Part shown: in pieces, positions 1-7,470 of the stretch
Position numbering within the stretch: position 1 is the first letter of the stretch
How the letters are laid out: each line of letters begins with the position of its first letter
Source of the DNA: Clostridia bacterium
GTDB taxonomy: Bacteria > Bacillota > Clostridia > Lachnospirales > Lachnospiraceae
Length of the DNA: 48,742 nt
NCBI GenBank assembly: GCA_003252135.1
Contig: QKDK01000241.1
Span: forward strand, 1 to 48,742
Direction of reading: 5' to 3'
Notes under the pieces: generated by a model
What the model was told of the DNA's origin: nothing
What the model saw: the letters and a program-made list of their open reading frames with translations, nothing else
Databases searched by the model: none
Made by a program: the position numbers and the translations under genes

Positions 1-9
1 TTTTATATT

Positions 10-66
10 AAAAAAGCAGCAGCCATTTTGATTAAAACGAAGTCTTAATCTTTTCCTGGTTGCTGC
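10..66 (-). terminator. Rho-independent terminator of oadB-oadG
   Basis: The arms at 16-25 and 57-66 pair with one mismatch (GCAGCA/TGCTGC core). An inner GATTAA/TTAATC hairpin sits between them. On the minus strand a run of seven T follows (10-15 and neighbouring bases). It lies about 130 bp downstream of oadG and closes the operon, so no further decarboxylase subunit is co-transcribed downstream. Confidence 0.8.
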
Positions 67-199
67 AATAATTATGATTTTTCCTACATTACTTTTTTAT
101 CCAATACGACTGTTTATAGAACCAGTACATTGCCTCATGCCGTTCTTTCCATTCACAGATCATTCCATCCATTAGTTTTTCAATTCAATGATCCTTTTT

Positions 200-397
200 T
201 CATTGTTCTTTCTGTTCATCATTGGCACTTCCGCTGCCAGACTCCTTGCTTTCTTTTAAGTCATCCTTTTTACTGCCAGTTATCCTGTTCATTATCATCA
301 CGGAAACCATTATAATGATTATAACAGCAAATATTCCTGCCATTCCTCTTCCCATGATATCAAGCCCAAGCATCAGTTGATCTATGATTTTATCCAT
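200..397 (-). CDS. oadG: Sodium-pump decarboxylase gamma-like subunit (OadG family)
   Basis: A 65-residue protein with one hydrophobic segment (about residues 15-36, GIFAVIIIIMVSVMIMNRI) followed by a short charged, Ser/Lys/Glu-rich tail. This is the layout of the OadG subunit, which anchors and stabilises Na+-translocating decarboxylase complexes in the membrane. The start at 397 is preferred over an in-frame ATG at 409, because the latter overlaps the ribosome binding site AATGAGG. It follows oadB by about 110 bp and precedes a terminator. No biotin carrier domain or carboxyltransferase alpha subunit is next to it. The family call rests on size, topology and the oadB neighbour rather than on a strong motif. 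Confidence 0.72.
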   Translation of the reverse strand: MDKIIDQLMLGLDIMGRGMAGIFAVIIIIMVSVMIMNRITGSKKDDLKESKESGSGSANDEQKEQ

Positions 398-510
398 ATA
401 TGACCTCATTTCTGCGTCACCCGAGAATTATCAGCCTGTACCGGCGCACGCATATGCACAGACTACCGTTAACATATATCAATCGTTTCAAAAGTTTACA
501 CATGCACAGC

Positions 511-1647
511 TCAAAGCATTCCTGATACGATTTTCATAACAAGCCCACCGGCAATGACCGATGCAATCTGTCCTGATACATTTGCTCCCGCAGCATGCAT
601 CAGAATGATATTACCACGTTTTTCATCTGCAGCCATTTTCTGAACAACTCTGGCCGACATGGGAAATGCAGATATTCCTGCTGCACCGACCATGGGATTG
701 ATTTTCTCACGTCTGAATATATTAATGAACTTTGCAAAAATCACACCGCCTATGGTATCAAATATAAAAGCCAATAAACCTATTCCAAGGATCATGACCG
801 TATCCGCTGTAACGAAATAATCAGCACGCATACTAAATGATATCGTTATTCCAAGCAGCAGTGTGACCAGATTGGCCAATGTATTCTGTGCTGTATCTGA
901 CATCGTTCCCAGCACACCGCATTCGCGTATCAAATTTCCGAACATCAGGAACCCAACCAAAGCAACAGAATTCGGTGCAACGAACCCTGCAATCATGGTA
1001 ACAAAAACCGGAAAAAGAATTCTTGTTGTTTTTGAGATCTTTTTCGGATTATACTGCATGCTGATCTGCCGTTCTGCTTTTGTTGTGACCAGCCGGATTG
1101 CAAAAGGCTGAACGATTGGTACAAGAGCCATATAAGAATATGCCGCCACAGCAATCGCTCCGACATATCCCGAATGAAAAAATTGTGACACAAGTATAGA
1201 TGTCGGGCCATCAGCTGCTCCGATAATACCAATAGACGCTGCATCCTGAAGATCAAATCCCAGCAGCAGAGCCACGCTCAAAGCAAAAAATATGCCAAAC
1301 TGTGCTGCTGCTCCAAACAGCATCATAATTGGGTTTGCCAGCAGCGGACCAAAGTCAATCATGGCCCCAATACCTATAAATAAAAGAAGCGGCAGTGCTT
1401 CAGAAGCTTCAATGCCCACATGGTACATCCATTCCACAATTCCATTGACATTTCCAACACCATCCACCATCTGGTTCAGGACTCCTGAATCCGGCAGATT
1501 CACGAGAATTGCGCCAAAGCCCATAGGCAGCAGCAAAGCCGGTTCATATCCTTTTTTAATTGCCAGTAAAATCAACGTAATACCAACCACATACATGATC
1601 CACTGCTGCCAGGTAACTGACATTATTCCAGTAACTATAAACTCCAT
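511..1647 (-). CDS. oadB: Na+-translocating decarboxylase beta subunit (OadB/GcdB/MmdB family)
   Basis: A 378-residue polytopic membrane protein. It carries the beta-subunit signatures GIGAMIDFGPLLANP and GIIGAADGPTSI, where the Asp in the second motif is the proposed Na+/proton site, and a C-terminal HAAGANVSGQIASVIAGG segment. In the family this subunit couples decarboxylation of a biotin-bound carboxyl group to Na+ export. The substrate (oxaloacetate, methylmalonyl-CoA, glutaconyl-CoA or malonate) cannot be decided here, since the alpha subunit is not in the window. The ATG at 1647 is chosen over upstream ATGs because GAGGAG lies directly before it. A promoter with TTGACA at 1741-1746 and TATGCT at 1718-1723 drives oadB-oadG. 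Confidence 0.9.
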   Translation of the reverse strand: MEFIVTGIMSVTWQQWIMYVVGITLILLAIKKGYEPALLLPMGFGAILVNLPDSGVLNQMVDGVGNVNGIVEWMYHVGIEASEALPLLLFIGIGAMIDFGPLLANPIMMLFGAAAQFGIFFALSVALLLGFDLQDAASIGIIGAADGPTSILVSQFFHSGYVGAIAVAAYSYMALVPIVQPFAIRLVTTKAERQISMQYNPKKISKTTRILFPVFVTMIAGFVAPNSVALVGFLMFGNLIRECGVLGTMSDTAQNTLANLVTLLLGITISFSMRADYFVTADTVMILGIGLLAFIFDTIGGVIFAKFINIFRREKINPMVGAAGISAFPMSARVVQKMAADEKRGNIILMHAAGANVSGQIASVIAGGLVMKIVSGML

Positions 1648-1717
1648 CCTTCTCCTCATTTCTGCATTTTCCACTTCCAAATGCGATAATTGGTTTGCAT
1701 GATCACGCGCTGATTAA

Positions 1718-1746
1718 AGCATAGCATTCCTTAAAATCCCTGTCAA
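1718..1746 (-). promoter_or_regulatory. Sigma-70 type promoter of oadB-oadG
   Basis: On the minus strand a perfect TTGACA (1741-1746) is followed after 17 bp by TATGCT (1718-1723). It lies between the tRNA terminator and oadB, about 70 bp upstream of the start. Confidence 0.8.
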
Positions 1747-1779
1747 TTGCTGTCCCCATCGTTGATTGATTAAAGAAAT

Positions 1780-1807
1780 AAAAAAAAGACGGTATCTCTA
1801 CCATCTT
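1780..1807 (-). terminator. Terminator of the tRNA-Ser pair
   Basis: On the minus strand AAGATGGTA-GAGA-TACCGTCTT forms a 9-bp stem with one U-G pair, followed by eight T. It is located 15 bp after the second tRNA. Confidence 0.8.
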
Positions 1808-1821
1808 CAGAAACGATTCTA

Positions 1822-1910
1822 CGGAGAAAGAGGGATTTGAACCCTCGCACCGCTACTAACGGTCTACTCCCTTTCCAGGGGAGCCCCTTCAGCCACTTGG
1901 GTATTTCTCC
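1822..1910 (-). tRNA. tRNA-Ser (anticodon GGA)
   Basis: An 89-nt cloverleaf with a GGAGAAA/TTTCTCC acceptor stem and discriminator G. The anticodon stem-loop CTCCC-CTGGAAA-GGGAG gives anticodon GGA. It has the long variable arm typical of serine tRNAs and the T-loop GGTTCAAATCC. CCA is not encoded. It is the second gene of a two-tRNA unit. Confidence 0.95.
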
Positions 1911-1953
1911 AATAAACTGATTCATAGCAATATGTAATTGCTTCCTAACAAAA

Positions 1954-2039
1954 CGGAGAATGTGGGATTCGAACCCACGGTCCCTTTCGGAATCACTGGT
2001 TTTCAAGACCAGCCCCTTAAACCGCTCGGGCAACTCTCC
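1954..2039 (-). tRNA. tRNA-Ser (anticodon TGA)
   Basis: An 86-nt class II tRNA with acceptor stem GGAGAGT/ATTCTCC (one G-T pair). The anticodon loop CTTGAAA sits in stem CTGGT/ACCAG, giving anticodon TGA. It has a long variable arm and T-loop GGTTCGAATCC. It is first in the two-tRNA transcript, 43 bp upstream of tRNA-Ser(GGA). Confidence 0.95.
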
Positions 2040-2054
2040 GGATAACGCTCGATT

Positions 2055-2083
2055 AGTTTACCATACTTATTTTTTACTGTCAA
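2055..2083 (-). promoter_or_regulatory. Promoter of the tRNA-Ser pair
   Basis: On the minus strand TTGACA (2078-2083), a 17-bp spacer and TAAACT (2055-2060). The -10 ends 16 bp before the first tRNA. Confidence 0.75.
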
Positions 2084-2109
2084 GCATTTTTCCGCAAAGA
2101 AAATGCACT

Positions 2110-2796
2110 TTATTTTTTTAAAAATACCTCCGCCAAACTGATATCTTCCGGTGTTGTAATCTTTATATTTGTATAACTTCCTTCTACCAGCTTCACCTTT
2201 TGATCAGTGTATTTTTCAATCACCATGCTGTCATCTGTTACTGCTTTTCCACTGTCACCCATTAGTTTATCATAAGCCATGAGGATCAGATCGATTGAAA
2301 ATGCCTGGGGTGTCTGTATCATCCAGACCAGTTCTCTTGCAGGAGTCATCTCGACTAACTGCTGACGGTCTGCGATCTTCACCGTATCTTTTGACGGCAT
2401 CCCGGCAACACATGCCTTATATTCTTGCACTGCTTCCATCATTCTGGAAATGATCTGCACCGTGACAAGAGGGCGTGCTCCGTCATGAATCAGAACATAA
2501 TCGGTGTTCTCAATGGCAGACAGTCCTTTGTATACAGAATCATACCGCTCTTTTCCGCCTGTAACAATCCTTGTCACCTTTGTAAAATGGTACCTGTCTA
2601 CTATACTTTCCTTCACATGATCTGCATCACCTTCTCCGACTACAAGGATAATATCATTCACTGCGCTTTCTTCAAAGGCTTTCAGCGAGTAATAGAGAAT
2701 CGGTTTCCCATCAAGTGACATGTATTGTTTTGCAGTTTCACTTTTCATTCGTCTGCCCTGACCTGCAGACAGAATTATTACCGTATATTTATCCAT
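2110..2796 (-). CDS. ispD: 2-C-methyl-D-erythritol 4-phosphate cytidylyltransferase
   Basis: A 228-residue nucleotidyltransferase. The N-terminal CTP-binding signature SAGQGRRMKSETAKQY matches the SAG.G.RM....KQ pattern. HDGARPL, the GMPSKDTVK and TPQAF motifs and VTDDSMVIE follow in the IspD order. It makes CDP-methylerythritol from MEP and CTP, the third step of the non-mevalonate isoprenoid pathway. The related ribitol-5-phosphate cytidylyltransferase TarI is the main alternative, but no teichoic acid gene is adjacent. The start is preceded by GAAATGAGGAAAT, a member of the recurring leader-type ribosome binding site. It is the last gene before the tRNA unit. Confidence 0.87.
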   Translation of the reverse strand: MDKYTVIILSAGQGRRMKSETAKQYMSLDGKPILYYSLKAFEESAVNDIILVVGEGDADHVKESIVDRYHFTKVTRIVTGGKERYDSVYKGLSAIENTDYVLIHDGARPLVTVQIISRMMEAVQEYKACVAGMPSKDTVKIADRQQLVEMTPARELVWMIQTPQAFSIDLILMAYDKLMGDSGKAVTDDSMVIEKYTDQKVKLVEGSYTNIKITTPEDISLAEVFLKK

Positions 2797-2895
2797 ATTT
2801 CCTCATTTCTATGCAGTGTACGCTCGTAAAAATACCGAGCATCCGGGAAGCTTATGTAATCATCATTCCTCAAAAATAGTCCAGCTCTGTTTTCT

Positions 2896-3936
2896 CTATA
2901 TCTTGCGTTCACCGATTTTCAGCCCCGGTACAGCATTCAGATCAAGACCGCTGAAATTTCCTTTGATATACTCATAGTAAGCTGCTGCTCCGATCATCGC
3001 AGCATTATCTGTACAATAAATAAGAGAAGGATACACCAGTGTTAAATTCTCCCTTTTGCAGGCTTCCTCCATCGCTGTACGCAGTCCTGAGTTTGATGCC
3101 ACACCGCCTGCCATGGCAACGGTCGTCATATGAAGGTCTCTTGCTGCATTCATAGTCTTTTCCACAAGAACATCGACTACTGCTGCCTGAAAAGAAGCAG
3201 CAATATCATTTGCATTGACTTCTTCGCCTTTCATGGCTGCCTGATTCAGGTAATTCAATACCGCTGATTTGATTCCGCTGAAGCTGAAATCGTTTGGATG
3301 TCCGTCAATATGAGCACGCGGAAATGCCATTGCCTGCGGATTGCCAGCTTTCGATGCTTTATCAATTTTAGGTCCGCCGGGGTAACCAAATCCTATGGAT
3401 CTTGCCACCTTGTCAAAAGCTTCTCCCGCCGCATCGTCATGTGTCTTTCCGATGATTTCATATACCCCGTATTCCTTCACAACAACAAGATGCGTATGTC
3501 CGCCAGATACAATCAGACACAGAAAAGGCGGCTCCAGATCCGGATGTTCTATGTAGTTGGCAGAAACATGTCCTTCTATATGATGAACGCCGACAAGCGG
3601 CAGGTGTGCTGCATAAGCTATGGCTTTCGCCTCAGCAACACCCACCAGCAAAGCCCCTACCAGTCCCGGTCCATACGTCACTCCAATAGCATCCAGTTCT
3701 GATAACGTAATTCCCGCTTCATTCAGCGCTTCCTGTATGACCACATCGATATTCTCAATATGTTTTCTGGAAGCTATCTCAGGTACAACACCGCCATACA
3801 TGGTATGAAGGTCGATTTGCGACGAAATCACGTTAGAAAGTACTGTTCTTCCATTGCGGACAACTGCTGCAGCCGTCTCATCACATGAGGTCTCTATTGC
3901 TAGTATGGTAATATCTTTCTTTATCTTACTCTCCAT
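2896..3936 (-). CDS. tsaD: tRNA N6-threonylcarbamoyladenosine transferase TsaD
   Basis: A 346-residue ASKHA-fold protein. It opens with [16 protein letters not shown] and has the metal-binding [11 protein letters not shown] motif (first two His). [32 protein letters not shown] and [10 protein letters not shown] follow, all typical of TsaD/Gcp. With TsaB and TsaE it transfers the threonylcarbamoyl group to A37 of tRNAs reading ANN codons. TsaB and TsaE are encoded upstream on the same strand at 6042 and 6888, so three of the four bacterial t6A genes are here; the TsaC/YwlC step is not in the window. Confidence 0.96.
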   Translation of the reverse strand: MESKIKKDITILAIETSCDETAAAVVRNGRTVLSNVISSQIDLHTMYGGVVPEIASRKHIENIDVVIQEALNEAGITLSELDAIGVTYGPGLVGALLVGVAEAKAIAYAAHLPLVGVHHIEGHVSANYIEHPDLEPPFLCLIVSGGHTHLVVVKEYGVYEIIGKTHDDAAGEAFDKVARSIGFGYPGGPKIDKASKAGNPQAMAFPRAHIDGHPNDFSFSGIKSAVLNYLNQAAMKGEEVNANDIAASFQAAVVDVLVEKTMNAARDLHMTTVAMAGGVASNSGLRTAMEEACKRENLTLVYPSLIYCTDNAAMIGAAAYYEYIKGNFSGLDLNAVPGLKIGERKI

Positions 3937-3950
3937 TATTTCTTTATCTC

Positions 3951-4550
3951 CTAATTTGACTCCGTCTCACCCTGATCAACAATTCTCCAGCCGACAATTC
4001 TCCATAAATTTACATCGTCCTTACGAAAAAGGAATTCTTCATAAACTTTGCTGTAGGAAGCCTCCTGTCTGGTTGTAAATGATGCAATGAGACGGGCATA
4101 GCTTTCATCGTCAGCTTCCCATTCAACAACATTTCCCGCGCTTTCAACATTATAGGAGGTGATTGTTTTCCCTGTTGCCTGATAATCTGTGATTTCCTGC
4201 TTCAAGCTGTCCAAATGATCATCAAAAGGATTATTGCTCAAAAATTCTTCATCAAACAACAGCCGCATCTGCTTTACCATAGCTTCCAGCTGCGTATCAT
4301 CAAGGCTTTCGTTATAGCTGCATTCAACAATACGGCAGTATAATTTCAAAACAGCTCTTGGCGTCAGCGGATAATCCGATTCAAGATCCATGGCCAGAAG
4401 CTGTTCTGTCTCTGTCAAAACCGTGGCCGTATCCTCTTCGACCTGTGCTTTTTTCTTCTCTTTGATAACGATATAGCACCCGGCAATCAGTGCCAGAATA
4501 ATCAGCATTATGAAAATCGTCTGTATTGTGCTCTTTACTGAATTCTTCAT
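3951..4550 (-). CDS. Membrane-anchored protein of unknown function (possibly DUF6715-like)
   Basis: A 199-residue protein with one N-terminal transmembrane helix (about residues 10-29, [18 protein letters not shown]), a Lys-rich stop-transfer segment and an acidic extracytoplasmic or cytoplasmic domain. The end, [15 protein letters not shown], reads like a small mixed alpha/beta domain of the kind seen in DUF4829- or NTF2-like accessory proteins. Assignment to DUF6715 is from memory and uncertain. It starts 8 residues after an AGAGGG ribosome binding site and ends 14 bp before tsaD, so it is translated in the same operon as rnz and tsaD. The Cys at residue 25 lies inside the membrane helix and is not a convincing lipobox. 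Confidence 0.6.
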   Translation of the reverse strand: MKNSVKSTIQTIFIMLIILALIAGCYIVIKEKKKAQVEEDTATVLTETEQLLAMDLESDYPLTPRAVLKLYCRIVECSYNESLDDTQLEAMVKQMRLLFDEEFLSNNPFDDHLDSLKQEITDYQATGKTITSYNVESAGNVVEWEADDESYARLIASFTTRQEASYSKVYEEFLFRKDDVNLWRIVGWRIVDQGETESN

Positions 4551-4612
4551 GCTACCCTCTTTCTGCGCCAGTCTTTCACTGTTTACCCTTTGTGCTCCAT
4601 GATACCTGAATA

Positions 4613-5527
4613 TTATTCATTTTTATCAAAATCAAGAGTGACCATCCTGCCGTCCCTGCTGACAACCGAAGCATCAAAAATCTTTTTTACCTCGTTCTGA
4701 TACTGCTCCGGCCCCACCAAAGACGGACTGTAATGTGTCAGCCAAAGCTCTGTGACCTTCGCTTGAGCAGCTATTCTGGCTGCTTCATAAAATGTCATAT
4801 GCTTATGTTCTGCTGCTTTTTTCTCCATGCCCGGTTCACCATACATGCCTTCGCATATAAAAAGATCCGAACCGGCAGCGTTATCGACAATGGATTTCGT
4901 CGGTCTCGAATCGGTACAATATGTAAGCTTTATCCCTTTTCTTGGAGGACCAAGTATCAGATCCTGTGTGTAGCGTACGCCGTCAAGCACGACCTCTTCG
5001 CCTTTTTGCAGCTTATTCCAGGCCTTCATCGGCACATTATTCTCCTGCGCCTTTTCCGGCTGAAATCTTCCTGCCCTTACTATCTCCAGAGAATAACCAT
5101 AACAGGTAATGTTGTGATTTACCCGGAAAGCCTTGATCTGATACCCGTTCAGATCAATAATCTCTTCTGACTGTGTAAGCTCATGATATTCAAGCTCGAA
5201 GGGAAGCTCAGGTGCGATAATCCTCAGTGCGCTGACTACTGTTTCCAGCCCCTTTGGTCCGATCAGCGTAACAGGTCTTGTACGGTCTGCATTTCCCATG
5301 GAAAGCAGCAGTCCAGGCAGGCCGCTGATATGGTCACCATGAAAATGTGTGAAACAAATAGTATCAATCGGATGAAAGCTCCAGCCGCTCTTTCTGAGAG
5401 CTATCTGAGTTCCTTCTCCGCAGTCAATTAACAGCGAGCTTCCATTATATCTGGTCAGCAGGGCAGTCAGCCAGCGATTTGGCAGCGGCATCATCCCTCC
5501 CGTTCCTAACAAACAAACATCTAACAT
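4613..5527 (-). CDS. rnz: Ribonuclease Z
   Basis: A 304-residue metallo-beta-lactamase-fold nuclease that removes 3' trailers from tRNA precursors lacking encoded CCA. Both tRNAs in this window lack CCA, which fits this need. Visible signatures are the N-terminal LGTGGMMPLPNRW, the zinc motif THFHGDHISGLPGLL, NHNITCYGY, YCTDSRP and the C-terminal LTHYSPS. The start at 5527 is preferred over the longer frame (5581) because GGAGA lies 6 bp upstream and the family begins with the hydrophobic strand LDVCLLGTGG. It sits between rimI and the membrane protein, all in the same direction. Confidence 0.93.
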   Translation of the reverse strand: MLDVCLLGTGGMMPLPNRWLTALLTRYNGSSLLIDCGEGTQIALRKSGWSFHPIDTICFTHFHGDHISGLPGLLLSMGNADRTRPVTLIGPKGLETVVSALRIIAPELPFELEYHELTQSEEIIDLNGYQIKAFRVNHNITCYGYSLEIVRAGRFQPEKAQENNVPMKAWNKLQKGEEVVLDGVRYTQDLILGPPRKGIKLTYCTDSRPTKSIVDNAAGSDLFICEGMYGEPGMEKKAAEHKHMTFYEAARIAAQAKVTELWLTHYSPSLVGPEQYQNEVKKIFDASVVSRDGRMVTLDFDKNE

Positions 5528-5629
5528 GTAAAATCTCCAATTCTGGTTTCTTATTAAATAATGCAAATCCACAAAGATCAATTCTATAGTGCAATAATAC
5601 CGCAGGCTTTTCGCACAACATATGGACCG

Positions 5630-6070
5630 TTACTGTTTATCCTGTAACCACATAATAATTGCATCTTCTTTGGGTTTTTCATAGAAATCCTTGCGTATTC
5701 CGGCATCTTTAAAGCCAAGTTTGTGATACAGATGAATGGCAGGCGCATTGCTGACGCGTACTTCCAGGGTAAAATCATAAAGTCCGGCTTCTTTACCAAG
5801 CTGCAGAAGACAGCAAAGCAGCTGCCCTGCATATCCCTTGTTTCTGTACTGCTCTGAAACTGCCACATTCGTTATCTGACCTTCACCGGCAATTCCCCAT
5901 AATCCGCAATATCCGCAGATCGATCCTTCCTCTTCAGCTACAAGGTAAATGTCCTTCTCAGCATTCACTGCATCCAGAAAGCTTTCTTCGCTCCATGGAT
6001 GTGAAAAGGTACTGTTCTCGATTGCACAGACCTGCGTTATATCATCCCTGTTCATTCGTCTGATCTGCAT
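5630..6070 (-). CDS. rimI: Ribosomal protein alanine N-acetyltransferase RimI
   Basis: A 146-residue GNAT acetyltransferase. ENSTFSHPWSEESF at the N-terminus, ITNVAVSEQYRNKGYAGQLL (acetyl-CoA binding motif A) and LEVRVSNAPAIHLYHKLGF are typical of RimI. RimI acetylates the N-terminus of ribosomal protein S18 in E. coli. Its first 29 bp overlap the end of tsaB, and an AAGGAG site 7 bp before the ATG lies inside tsaB, suggesting translational coupling. The tsaE-tsaB-rimI-tsaD grouping is common in Firmicutes. Confidence 0.93.
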   Translation of the reverse strand: MQIRRMNRDDITQVCAIENSTFSHPWSEESFLDAVNAEKDIYLVAEEEGSICGYCGLWGIAGEGQITNVAVSEQYRNKGYAGQLLCCLLQLGKEAGLYDFTLEVRVSNAPAIHLYHKLGFKDAGIRKDFYEKPKEDAIIMWLQDKQ

Positions 6071-6767
6071 TCTGCTTCTCCTTCAACTCACGTTCTGCCT
6101 GTGATAAGCGCAGATATTCCGGAACAAACTCTGCAGACGACAGATACTTTCCTTCTATATAATAATGCAGAGCCGCAACGGCAAGACTTCCAGCTCTCTG
6201 CTTAACCAAATGCGGCGGAGCAAAAAGGTAAGGAATGGTCAATCTTTCTTTCAAAAGCTCACGAAAGACTGTAATTCCGTCACCAAGAAATATGGTGGTG
6301 CGGCACATACTGTTCACATTATCGATCAGTTCGTCTATGGAACAGGCTGTCTGCCGGCTCAAAGGAAGAACCTTATCCTGTTTGCATTCATACAATCCTG
6401 TATATACCTGGTTACGTCTTGCATCCATCATCGGGCAGATCAGATGCTCTGTGCCCATATAATTATATGCCAGCATATCCAGAGTCGGCACTGCTATGAT
6501 CTTTTTATTTAATGACATTGCCAGTCCTTTTGCAGTTGCCGCTCCAATTCTTAGTCCTGTAAAGGAACCAGGCCCGGCTGAAACCGCAATGGCATCCAGC
6601 TCATCTGGTTCCATCTCGATCATCCTCATGATTTCATCAATCATAGGGAGAAGCGTCTGTGAATGTGTCTTCTTATAATCAATTGTATATTCTGCTGCCA
6701 GCGTTTCATCTGTTAAAAGAGCAACAGACGCCACCTGGCCCGAAGCATCGATCGCAAGTATTCTCAT
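6042..6767 (-). CDS. tsaB: tRNA threonylcarbamoyladenosine biosynthesis protein TsaB
   Basis: A 241-residue ASKHA-family partner of TsaD. It shows ILAIDASGQVASVAL, KKTHSQTLLPMID and AVSAGPGSFTGLRIGAATAKGLA. It is needed for t6A formation as the dimer partner that organises TsaD and TsaE. The ATG at 6767 follows GGAATGAGGAGG closely. The upstream 120-bp gap holds a copy of a structured repeat that is also found before whiA, so its expression may be tuned by that leader. Confidence 0.95.
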   Translation of the reverse strand: MRILAIDASGQVASVALLTDETLAAEYTIDYKKTHSQTLLPMIDEIMRMIEMEPDELDAIAVSAGPGSFTGLRIGAATAKGLAMSLNKKIIAVPTLDMLAYNYMGTEHLICPMMDARRNQVYTGLYECKQDKVLPLSRQTACSIDELIDNVNSMCRTTIFLGDGITVFRELLKERLTIPYLFAPPHLVKQRAGSLAVAALHYYIEGKYLSSAEFVPEYLRLSQAERELKEKQNADQTNEQG

Positions 6768-6772
6768 GATTC

Positions 6773-6870
6773 CTCCTCATTCCTGCGCTGATCTTTGCGC
6801 ATATCAAGTTTGAACGAGCGGTGACGCGCGAAGCACAAACTTGTTTGTGAAAGAATTATCTAATTCTTCC
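6773..6870 (-). repeat. Dispersed leader element, copy before tsaB
   Basis: 6773-6840 matches 18572-18639 (before whiA) over 68 bp with two differences. On both strands it folds: AAGTTTG (6808-6814) pairs with CAAACTT further along, and TGCGC/GCGCA form a small stem next to the ribosome binding site. A further palindrome, AAGAATTA-TC-TAATTCTT (6851-6868), has a near copy at 38697-38716 before mutS2. The gene-proximal end supplies the GCAGGAATGAGGAGG ribosome binding site of tsaB. Confidence 0.8.
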
Positions 6871-6887
6871 ACTCCTTTCATCCTCTT

Positions 6888-7310
6888 CTATTCGGTAACA
6901 GTAATTCTTCTATAATCAAGGCCCTTGGTCAGATCCTTTTCAATCAGTATCCTTTTGCTCCTCTTTGGTATGATATCTTCGATCAGTTCTGCCCACTCTA
7001 TCAGACAGACACCGCCTTTATCGAAATACTCATCTCCTCCGATACCTAGCAGCTCATCGCTTCCACTCATCCGATAAACATCAAAATGATAAAGTGCCAG
7101 CCTGCCTTCTTCATATATCTGCAGTATCGTAAAGGTCGGACTGCTTACCGGTTCTTCAATGCCAAGTCCAAATGCAAATCCTTTTGTAAGAACAGTTTTC
7201 CCGGTACCCAAGTCTCCTGACAGGCAAAAAACATCACCAGGCACAGCTGTCTCCCCTAATTTTTTCCCAAACGCAAAGGTGTCCTGTGCGCTGTAACTTT
7301 CCTGTATCAA
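6888..7310 (-). CDS. tsaE: tRNA threonylcarbamoyladenosine biosynthesis ATPase TsaE
   Basis: A 140-residue P-loop ATPase. Walker A is GDLGTGKTVLTKG (GxxGxGKT), preceded by the CLSG strand. SSPTFTILQIYEEG, YHFDVYR and LIEWAE are the TsaE/YjeE signatures. It drives turnover of the TsaB-TsaD complex in t6A synthesis. The start is a TTG at 7310, 9 bp after AGAAAGGA; no ATG with a ribosome binding site precedes it in frame within the conserved part. It follows tex by 160 bp. Confidence 0.94.
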   Translation of the reverse strand: MIQESYSAQDTFAFGKKLGETAVPGDVFCLSGDLGTGKTVLTKGFAFGLGIEEPVSSPTFTILQIYEEGRLALYHFDVYRMSGSDELLGIGGDEYFDKGGVCLIEWAELIEDIIPKRSKRILIEKDLTKGLDYRRITVTE

Positions 7311-7437
7311 TGCTCTGATTCCTTTCTATTCCTGTAAATCCATTGTTTTCATTATAACCGTTCTGTCTCTTTGCGTAAAGCACTTCTTCATAATACGGAC
7401 TGTCCGCAGACATTGACGGGCCCACACAAAAACAACA

Positions 7438-7464
7438 AGCCTTCCGAGCTTCTCCCGGAAGGCT
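7438..7464 (-). terminator. Terminator of tex
   Basis: A perfect 9-bp stem, AGCCTTCCG/CGGAAGGCT, with a 9-nt loop. On the minus strand it is followed by TGTTGTTTTTG. It begins 7 bp after the tex stop codon. Confidence 0.85.
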
Positions 7465-7470
7465 TATGCT

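Noticed and set aside
1770-2033. Open frame of 87 codons on the minus strand spanning both tRNA genes
   Set aside because: It runs across two complete tRNA-Ser cloverleaves and a terminator; no ribosome binding site. An artefact of tRNA sequence.
2896-3936. TsaD as a secreted glycoprotease
   Set aside because: Old name Gcp; no signal peptide, and the neighbours tsaB/tsaE show its tRNA role.
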